Source of the DNA: Pseudomonadota bacterium
Lineage (GTDB): Bacteria > Pseudomonadota > Gammaproteobacteria > Burkholderiales > Thiobacillaceae
DNA: 64,000 bases
Direction of reading: 5' to 3'
NCBI GenBank assembly: GCA_030653935.1
Contig: JAURYL010000006.1
Location: forward strand, 1-64,000
The notes under the pieces are model-generated. The model made no database searches, had not been told where the DNA came from, and worked only from the letters and a program-made list of their open reading frames with translations. Positions within the stretch are counted from its first letter, which is position 1. Every line of letters starts with the position of its first letter. Below, piece after piece: positions 9,707-16,316 of the stretch. A program made the position numbers and the translations under genes.

Positions 9707-10144
9707 TCAGTGGGCTTCCGGCGCCGCAGCGGAGGCCGCGGGGCGGCTCTCTATCATCGCGTTCAGGATGAACTTGCGTAGCCGCTCGAAGCGGCCCAGA
9801 CGAATCATGTCGCGGGGGGAGATATCGCCCAGCAGGGGGTTGCGCGCCTTGAACCAGGTCACGGTCTTGTCCACATCGCCGCCAAACACCTTGGCCACCA
9901 GGTTGATGGTGAGGGCGATTTCTTCCAGGCGTTCGCGCACCGGCTCCGGCATGGCCTCGTCGAATCGCACGGACTTGGGCGACACCGCCGTCATCCGGGA
10001 AATGTCTTCTTTCTTGAGGCCAAGAAACCCCTGCACCGCCTTGGCATTGAAGCTGGCGCCAAAGCCAAAACCCATATGGTCATCCGGAACGCTGTCGAAC
10101 AGTGAAAACGCCTTCGTGCTGTGCGTAGTTGCCGAGAGCATCAT
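9707..10144 (-). CDS. Xre/MbcA/ParS-type regulator (DUF2384 C-terminus), toxin partner not found
   Basis: A 145-aa protein. A helix-turn-helix region (VQGFLGLKKEDISRMTAVSPKSVR) is at about residues 37-60. The C-terminal part FGGDVDKTVTWFKARNPLLG...RLGRFERLRKFI matches the Xre/MbcA/ParS toxin-binding domain, the antitoxin half of RES-domain toxin systems. No RES toxin is seen nearby; the next gene on the strand, after 128 bases, is the Phd antitoxin. It therefore looks like an orphan antitoxin or an extra regulator of a three-gene Xre-Phd-ParE module. Two ATGs at 10144 and 10141 share a GAGG upstream. Its leader consists of five 11-bp direct repeats. Confidence 0.8.
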   Translation of the reverse strand: MMLSATTHSTKAFSLFDSVPDDHMGFGFGASFNAKAVQGFLGLKKEDISRMTAVSPKSVRFDEAMPEPVRERLEEIALTINLVAKVFGGDVDKTVTWFKARNPLLGDISPRDMIRLGRFERLRKFILNAMIESRPAASAAAPEAH

Positions 10145-10195
10145 TTAAACCTCATATAAGCCAAAATTGAACCAGAATTAAACCACATTTAAACC
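10141..10195. promoter_or_regulatory. Five tandem 11-bp direct repeats, probable autoregulatory operator
   Basis: Five contiguous 11-mers on the + strand: tcatttaaacc, tcatataagcc, aaaattgaacc, agaattaaacc, acatttaaacc. They are phased exactly at one helical turn and end over the start codon of the Xre-like gene. Read on the minus strand the unit is GGTTTAAATGT-like. An array of this kind suits cooperative binding by a dimeric helix-turn-helix repressor. The repeat is seen directly; the binding role is inferred. Confidence 0.6.
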
Positions 10196-10226
10196 ATGCC
10201 TCATCGGTACTTTGGAAGGCTTCCCG

Positions 10227-10307
10227 TTAAGCTTGGTTCCCTGCCATTCGCATGGTTCTCGGCTTCAGACCGGTCTGGATATCGCGTGCAAGCAAAGATG
10301 GGAGCAT
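10227..10307 (-). pseudogene. Relic of a second DruE-like helicase start
   Basis: From the ATG at 10307 the minus strand encodes MLPSLLARDIQTGLK, matching 14 of the first 15 residues of the giant helicase that starts at 8942. At DNA level 11 of the 45 bases differ, mostly at silent positions, so it is a diverged homologue and not a fresh duplication. The similarity stops after codon 15 and the frame closes at 10227. The Xre and Phd/ParE genes lie between this relic and the intact helicase gene. Confidence 0.7.
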
Positions 10308-10321
10308 GAAGATAGAGTGCG

Positions 10322-10468
10322 TCATCGGCGCCCCCGCTTCTGCACTGCCACTGGCCGCCACCCCAACTTCTCCTCTATCTCCGCCCAAAGGTCGTTCAAT
10401 ACCTTCCGTTCAGCCTGGGCAATCACGCCGTTTCGCAAATCGTCCAGGTGGTACCAACACTTATCCAT
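10322..10468 (-). CDS. Short hypothetical frame or gene fragment upstream of the helicase relic
   Basis: The frame from ATG 10468 encodes 48 aa starting MDKCWYHLDDLRNGVIAQAE and ending in a basic tail. The open frame extends upstream into a palindromic repeat at 10518, so the native N-terminus may be lost. It ends 15 bases before the relic helicase start at 10307, as expected of a gene that once preceded the helicase in an operon. No family is recognised and it may not be expressed. Confidence 0.3.
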   Translation of the reverse strand: MDKCWYHLDDLRNGVIAQAERKVLNDLWAEIEEKLGWRPVAVQKRGRR

Positions 10469-10517
10469 GTCTTGGTAGAACACGCGGGTATAAGTAGGGC
10501 CGCGTAACCGTTTTGGT

Positions 10518-10639
10518 CCGTCATTCCCGCGAAGGCGGGAATCCAGTTCGTTCGTCAAACCTGGGGCTGAACAGCAATCAGATGTACGAGCTGGATTCCG
10601 GGTCCGTCATTCCCGTGAAAACGGGAACCGGAATGACGG
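10518..10639. repeat. Two REP-like palindromic repeats
   Basis: Two copies of the gtcattcccgcgaaggcggg type of palindrome, the second with a variant centre (cccgtgaaaacggg). Similar units occur at 22834-22904 and 49841-49870. They lie between the 183-aa unknown gene and the gene fragment. Confidence 0.75.
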
Positions 10640-10664
10640 TTCCAAAACGGTTTCGCGTGATCAC

Positions 10665-11216
10665 TTATACGTTTCCAGTATTAGAGATACGGTGCTTTTC
10701 GTAGGCCTGCGAGAGCAAAGTTAAGGCATGGTTCAGGCTGGTCGCGGTCGGTTCGCTGAATCCTGTTGGCATATGTACAGTGCTACCGGACAACTCGCAG
10801 CGTTCCAGACCTTTTAACTTCAGCCACAACCCGCCACGCTCAGGCAGAAGTTCCGGCTGACCTGATTTAGCTTTGCATGGACCCAGCGTGATGCATTCCC
10901 AGCGTGTGGTGCCCGGTGGCACATTTAGCGGAAAAGGATGGGGCCACTTTCCCACGCGGTTTCCACCATGGCTGCGGTCGCTCAGTGCCACCAACAATGG
11001 AGCTCCTTCGTCGAGTATCTTGACCGCTAGTTCCTGGGTCACACGCTGGCGGAAACGCTCATCGGTAATTTGGTCGGCACTGAGGGTCAGTTCTGCGAGC
11101 GTGCCCTCTTTCACGGGTACGTCACCACCGTAAAAGAATTCCCACCTATCTCCCACCCGTTTTACCGGCATGGTGACCTTGGTGCTCCAATCAGGGTCGA
11201 AGTAGTTCCCGCTCAT
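10665..11216 (-). CDS. Unknown protein of the defence-like island
   Basis: A 183-aa protein that I do not recognise. It starts MSGNYFDPDW; the middle part reads like a mostly beta-strand domain (WEFFYGGDVPVKEG, LWLKLKGLERCELSG). No transmembrane segment, signal peptide or known catalytic motif is visible. The start at 11216 has GGGAG about eight bases upstream; an alternative ATG at 11237 overlaps the methyltransferase stop. The gene follows the methyltransferase stop by 13 bases, so the two are co-transcribed and it may be an accessory subunit. It is followed by repeat-rich, degraded DNA. Confidence 0.7.
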   Translation of the reverse strand: MSGNYFDPDWSTKVTMPVKRVGDRWEFFYGGDVPVKEGTLAELTLSADQITDERFRQRVTQELAVKILDEGAPLLVALSDRSHGGNRVGKWPHPFPLNVPPGTTRWECITLGPCKAKSGQPELLPERGGLWLKLKGLERCELSGSTVHMPTGFSEPTATSLNHALTLLSQAYEKHRISNTGNV

Positions 11217-11229
11217 GTAACCGCTCCCT

Positions 11230-14200
11230 TTATCCATCCACTTCGAAGAACGCCCAGGCCAACCGATAGTCCTCCTCCCGGTTGGCGCGGGCGAAGGGGG
11301 CGGTGTAGGTGCGTTCCACGGTGCGGGGTCCACCGGGGAGGGTGTCGTCCTGCACCCATTGGGTGATGACGGTGCCATCCGGGACTTTTGTGGTGCCGCC
11401 GATGCGGCGGGCCTGGTCGTCGGCGGTGTCGCCGGCGTAGGTCCACAGGTCTTCCCAGCCGAAGTTGCCTTCGCGGAGCGTGTGGCCACCCCGACCGTCG
11501 GGGGTCTGGATGCGGGTTTTCGGGGTGGTGCGGCTGCCCTTGCGCGGCAGGCCGACGCCGACCAGGCCCTTGCTGTTGGTGAAGACGATGCGGCCGTTGA
11601 GGTCGTACCAGGTGTCGCGCTCGTAGCCCTGCATCACCGGGAACTGGACGCGGTAGATGAGCAACAGTTCTTCCAGGGTGAGGCCGAGGGCCTGGGCCAC
11701 CAGCACGTCGATTTCCACCAGGGCCATGCGGCGGGCGTAGTCGCTGCGCAGGGCGCAGTGGCGGGTCCAGGTGCTTGTCAGGTTCTGCCAGAAATCCTGG
11801 GGCAGGCGGGGGTTGGCGGGTTGGCTCCAGGACTGGTCAGCGAAGGCGAGGTCGTAGACTTCTTCCCAGAGGGGAGCGTAGTGGGTGGTGAGGCAGTTGA
11901 GCGCAAGAACCCTGGCAGAAACACCTAGCAATGCAAGGTGGGGCAATCGTCCTAATGTTGAGTCATACATATCACCAAGGCCAGTAGACTTAACAAAAAA
12001 ATCAGCCAACAGAGATGAATTAAAACCGACGACATCAACGAGGCAATTTATATCCCGAAATGCTACTGATAACACTGGATTAATATGCGCAACTCCGCGG
12101 GGAGCAATTGCTGCGATGAGTGTTCGCTCCATGCTGGAACTGATACGCCTGCGATGCACGTAACAGAAATATTCCGTCACTGGCCTAGCTTCTGTCTCGC
12201 CATGCTCTATCCAATTTACTCGTGGCGTGCGACTCAGGTATTTCTCTCGACTCTCCATGGGAAGATAGTTCGTACGAGGCAAATAGTCTTCAGGCAATTT
12301 TTCAAGGTCAATATTGTCGTAAGCCTTATGGGAATCGCAAACCTGACGGGGCGTCTTATTAAACGGCGTAGCAACATAGAAATGTGGACCAGATAGGACC
12401 AATTCCACAGGGGAGCCAGGAAAGTCCGAAGTGTTTATAGCGCGACGGCTGATGGTGCCGTCACGCTGCTGATTAGTTTCGTCAAACATCATGGTGGCAA
12501 AGTATCGCTGACTGAAATCCACTAAACGTCGTGGATGTGCGGCTAACTTTGACATTACGCTGCCTAGCGTTCCAGCATGTAATGCTGGAATGCGGGCACG
12601 AAGCGGCGAAGTTCCTGATTCATCATAAAGTTGGGCAAACGTAGCCAACAATTGAGTATCAACATGCACAACTCTATCTAGATGGCCAGTTGTATTCCAT
12701 TGCCCACTCTCATTCTTAATGCCGTCGGTTAGACCTCTGCCGTCGTGTTGGTAGCATGCATCAACAGTGGAAGGTGTAAATAGATTTGCAATTTGGTCAA
12801 ACCTAATCTTAGAGCGCTCAGGACCATAAATATTGATGCTAAAAGTTTCTCTATTGCCAATGGGAAACAACTTGAATTCGTTTTGGAAACCCAATAACGT
12901 GCGTAAGCGGGGGTATACTCCCTCGCGCAAAATTCCGCCATTAGGGTCGTCGTATGGGCCCTCAGGATGCAATAGGCCGGTGAAGCCACGGGCATTATTC
13001 AAGCCCCAAGCCAATGGCATGAAACATTTATATAGATTTGTCTGAACTCCCTTCAGTAGAGGGTAGTTCTGCATTGCATTCAGGAAATTTTGTATACCCT
13101 CTGCTTCCTGAAGTTCATCTGTCCATCCTGTCTGTAGGCCCGGGTACTGAACAAATGCATCTGCACGGAGTTTAGTTAACTCAATTGCGCTGATTTTTCG
13201 GATGGCGAAGATTGGGTTACGTTCTCCCAGTATCCCGCTTTCATTCCATATAACCTTAAGCCAAGGGGGATTTCCTAATATCAGGTCGAAGCCCCCTTGC
13301 TGAAGCAGCACATCGGCGAAGACCAGTTCCCAGTGCATAAAGCGGCGGGCCTCGGCCACGGCTTCCACCTGGACGATGCGCGGGAAGTGCTGACGCAGCT
13401 TGCTGATGCGCAGTTGCCCCAGTTTGTCATGCAGGTTGGGTTGACCCGGGTCCTGGCTCAGGGGCAACTGGAGTTCCAGCCCCAACAGGCTGGGCTGCAC
13501 CTCGGGCACGAGTACCTGGGGTGCATCGGGCACCGTGGGTTGCAGGTCCAGGCTGGGTTGTGGCGCGATGTCGACAATGTTGCCTTCCAGGATGGCGCCC
13601 ACTTCCATCCACCATGCCTCGCGGCTAGGCAGGTGGGCGCTGGCGGTGATGGGCCAGAACCAGAGGGCGCACCAGTAATCCATCACCAGCTTCAGGCGGC
13701 GGAATGGCGTGGCCAGGTCACCATCCTCATTGAGCAGACCCTGGCGGCGGATGGCTTCCTTCTGGGCGCGGCTGATGTGGCGGCCGGACTCGCCGGCATC
13801 CCGGTTTGGCCAGACGTCCAGGTCGTCCTCGGTGCGGCCCCGGTCCCGGGCCAGGTCTCGGGTGTGTTGTTCCCACAACTCCTGCACCCGGGCACTGAGC
13901 TGCTGTAGACGGGCGATTTCATAATTGCTGAAGGGGGCGGTGAACGCCTTGCGCCAGGATTTCAGGCGGTCGAAGTCGGCCGGGTACAGGCTCTTGGCCA
14001 CCTTGTCGGTGTAGCTGGCCATGCCTGGGTCGGGCAGAAGGAAGTGCCAGATTTCGTCGCCAGCTCTGGGCTGGTCCTTGCTGACCTTGCGTGGCGGTTC
14101 CTCATGCCAGGCGGGCTTGGCGCCTTTCAACAGGCCGCCGGGCCGGTAGACCTGATGGCGGGCGCCGATAAGGCTGTTGCCAGCGAATAACTGGTAGCCA

Positions 14201-16314
14201 AACCAGGGCACCCGGGCGGGGAGCGGCTGCCCTTGGGCATCGGTTTCGCCATAAATGGCGTTGAGCCAGAGGGAGACTTCCGCCAGTTCCACCGCCACCG
14301 GGTTCAGGTCGACGCCGAAGGCGTTGCGGTCGGCCAGGTACATGCGCACCTTCTGCAGTTCCCGGGCGTAGTCCTCGTTGGGAATGCGGCGCTTGAGTTC
14401 GGCCTGCTTTCGTTCCAGGTAGGCCTCGGACAACTGGTTGACGGCCTCGTTCAGGAACGCGGCGCTGCCCATGGCCGGCTCGCATACGGTAAGGGTGAGG
14501 ATGTCGTCGGCCTTTTTCACCCGCTCGCTGTTCAGCAACTCCTTGAGGGCGTACTTGACCAGGCATTGGGTGAGCACCTGGGGGGTGTAGTAGCTGGCGC
14601 TCTTCTGCCGGTCACGCCCGGCCAGGCGGTAGATGAAGCGGCCCTTGGGATGACGGCGCAGCACCCGCTGGCCGGCTTCATTCACATCGAAGACGCGCTC
14701 GTCTTCCTTGTATTCCGTCAGGCGGCTGGCGGGGACGAACCAGGCGTTTTCCAGCAGGTCGGCTTCTGAATTTGAACCGTTACGCCGGGCGGGGGCGGCG
14801 GCTTCAGCTTCGCCGTCGTCATCTCCGTCGGCGTCGTCCTCGTCAGCCACCCGGCCCTTCTTGGGCGCGGGCTTCACTTCATAGAGGTCTTCCGCGGCGA
14901 AGAAGCCCCGGTAGGAAAGCAGGGCCTCGTACACGGCGCCCAACTGGTTGATGGACAGGAGCTGGTAGCTGACGCGGCCGCTGCGCTGGCCACGCTTGCC
15001 CCGGGTGAGAGACATGAGACGGATGATGCGTTGCCAGACCAGGTTGGGAAACCGCACCTTGTTCAGTAGCGGCATGGTGGCGTCGTCGAACAAGCGGCTG
15101 TCCAGGGGTGCCAGGGCAAAGGTGTCCTTCGCCCCCTGGGTGGCGTCACGGATGCTCTGCTGCCCGGTCATGCCGGCGCCCTGGGCCAGCAGTCGGAACA
15201 GCCGGCGCAGAGTGGTATCGAAGTAAACGCCATCCCGCGCATGGGGCGTGGTGAGGGGCTGCATTTCCAGGTCGCGCAGGCTCTCCAGGCTGTAGCCCTT
15301 GAGGTAGACCTCGCTCTTGCCGATGGGCACATAGCCCAGTTCGGGCCGCGCTTCGATGTAGAACATGAACAGCAGGCGGTAGACCATGCGCAGGCATTCC
15401 ATGCTCAGGTCGGCCGGGTCCAGCTTGTACTGCCCGGAATAGACGCTCTTCTTGCTGCCGCTGGCCTGTTCGTCGAGTTGGCGTGCCGCCTCGTTGCCGA
15501 GCAGTTCGATGGCTTCGCGCAGGGCGTATTTCAGGTCTTCACTGACGCCAAAGGCGTGCTTGTGGGCGTTTTCGTCCAGGCTTTCCAGCAGGCTGCTGCC
15601 TTCTGCCGGGGCCAGACAATCCTTGTGCAGCAGGGCAGCGCAGGCCTTCAGGGTGTCGCTGTCCTTGCGGTCCAGGATTTCGGCCCAGTCGAAGCGCAGC
15701 GCCCGGTTGTTGGGCCACTTGTAGCGGTCCAGCAGCAGCCACTGGTCCAGGCCCACCAGCAGGACATAGCGTGGCGGGTGGTCGGCGCCGAACACGGCAT
15801 CTGAGAGCAGGTCAGCCCAGGTCTCGCCATGCAGGGCCGGGGGAACGGTATCGCCGCCGAAATGCAGGCTGGCCAGCTTGTGGTCCAGCAGGTCTTCATT
15901 CTCCGCACCTGGTTGGTAGGCCGGGATGACCACCAGCCGGGGCAGCGTCAGCCAGAGCGGGATGGGCAGGCCAGCGGCAAGTTCGGTCGGGGTGGGCAGC
16001 GGCGCCGGGGCGGGGTAGCCCAGGGCTTGCAACAGGCCGGTCTGGATGCGGGTGAACACCTGCCAGCGCTCGGCATCGTCCTTGGCACGTTGAATCTGAC
16101 CGCGCTGGCTGAACCACTTCTGGGCCCAGCCTTGCAGGCGCTTGTTGGGGGAGCGATGGGCTTCCTCGTTGGGGTGGGCAGCCTCGGCCGCGTCCCAGCC
16201 TTCCAGGCGGGCCTTGATGTCGCCTTTGAAGACTTCGGACAGGTAATGGTGGCTGTAGAACTCGTTTTCGTTGGCAATGCCAGCGAAGGTCTGGACGGCT
16301 TCGAGGACGGGCAT
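11230..16314 (-). CDS. Large Eco57I-like N6-adenine DNA methyltransferase (DrmMI-like)
   Basis: A 1694-aa protein. The AdoMet-binding motif I (CEPAMGSAAFLNEA) is near residue 610 and the catalytic NPPW motif near 1015, the gamma-class order of N6-adenine methyltransferases fused to specificity domains (Eco57I/type IIG, PglX, DISARM DrmMI). A long N-terminal region of about 550 residues precedes the methylase core; I do not see a clear nuclease motif there. I start it at ATG 16314, two bases after the SNF2 helicase stop, since the family-like sequence begins MPVLEAVQTF. From about 13270 to 11900, just C-terminal to NPPW, the DNA is clearly poorer in GC than both flanks, fitting an exchanged target-recognition domain. 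It probably marks host DNA for the neighbouring helicases. Confidence 0.82.
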   Translation of the reverse strand: MPVLEAVQTFAGIANENEFYSHHYLSEVFKGDIKARLEGWDAAEAAHPNEEAHRSPNKRLQGWAQKWFSQRGQIQRAKDDAERWQVFTRIQTGLLQALGYPAPAPLPTPTELAAGLPIPLWLTLPRLVVIPAYQPGAENEDLLDHKLASLHFGGDTVPPALHGETWADLLSDAVFGADHPPRYVLLVGLDQWLLLDRYKWPNNRALRFDWAEILDRKDSDTLKACAALLHKDCLAPAEGSSLLESLDENAHKHAFGVSEDLKYALREAIELLGNEAARQLDEQASGSKKSVYSGQYKLDPADLSMECLRMVYRLLFMFYIEARPELGYVPIGKSEVYLKGYSLESLRDLEMQPLTTPHARDGVYFDTTLRRLFRLLAQGAGMTGQQSIRDATQGAKDTFALAPLDSRLFDDATMPLLNKVRFPNLVWQRIIRLMSLTRGKRGQRSGRVSYQLLSINQLGAVYEALLSYRGFFAAEDLYEVKPAPKKGRVADEDDADGDDDGEAEAAAPARRNGSNSEADLLENAWFVPASRLTEYKEDERVFDVNEAGQRVLRRHPKGRFIYRLAGRDRQKSASYYTPQVLTQCLVKYALKELLNSERVKKADDILTLTVCEPAMGSAAFLNEAVNQLSEAYLERKQAELKRRIPNEDYARELQKVRMYLADRNAFGVDLNPVAVELAEVSLWLNAIYGETDAQGQPLPARVPWFGYQLFAGNSLIGARHQVYRPGGLLKGAKPAWHEEPPRKVSKDQPRAGDEIWHFLLPDPGMASYTDKVAKSLYPADFDRLKSWRKAFTAPFSNYEIARLQQLSARVQELWEQHTRDLARDRGRTEDDLDVWPNRDAGESGRHISRAQKEAIRRQGLLNEDGDLATPFRRLKLVMDYWCALWFWPITASAHLPSREAWWMEVGAILEGNIVDIAPQPSLDLQPTVPDAPQVLVPEVQPSLLGLELQLPLSQDPGQPNLHDKLGQLRISKLRQHFPRIVQVEAVAEARRFMHWELVFADVLLQQGGFDLILGNPPWLKVIWNESGILGERNPIFAIRKISAIELTKLRADAFVQYPGLQTGWTDELQEAEGIQNFLNAMQNYPLLKGVQTNLYKCFMPLAWGLNNARGFTGLLHPEGPYDDPNGGILREGVYPRLRTLLGFQNEFKLFPIGNRETFSINIYGPERSKIRFDQIANLFTPSTVDACYQHDGRGLTDGIKNESGQWNTTGHLDRVVHVDTQLLATFAQLYDESGTSPLRARIPALHAGTLGSVMSKLAAHPRRLVDFSQRYFATMMFDETNQQRDGTISRRAINTSDFPGSPVELVLSGPHFYVATPFNKTPRQVCDSHKAYDNIDLEKLPEDYLPRTNYLPMESREKYLSRTPRVNWIEHGETEARPVTEYFCYVHRRRISSSMERTLIAAIAPRGVAHINPVLSVAFRDINCLVDVVGFNSSLLADFFVKSTGLGDMYDSTLGRLPHLALLGVSARVLALNCLTTHYAPLWEEVYDLAFADQSWSQPANPRLPQDFWQNLTSTWTRHCALRSDYARRMALVEIDVLVAQALGLTLEELLLIYRVQFPVMQGYERDTWYDLNGRIVFTNSKGLVGVGLPRKGSRTTPKTRIQTPDGRGGHTLREGNFGWEDLWTYAGDTADDQARRIGGTTKVPDGTVITQWVQDDTLPGGPRTVERTYTAPFARANREEDYRLAWAFFEVDG

Positions 16315-16316
16315 GG

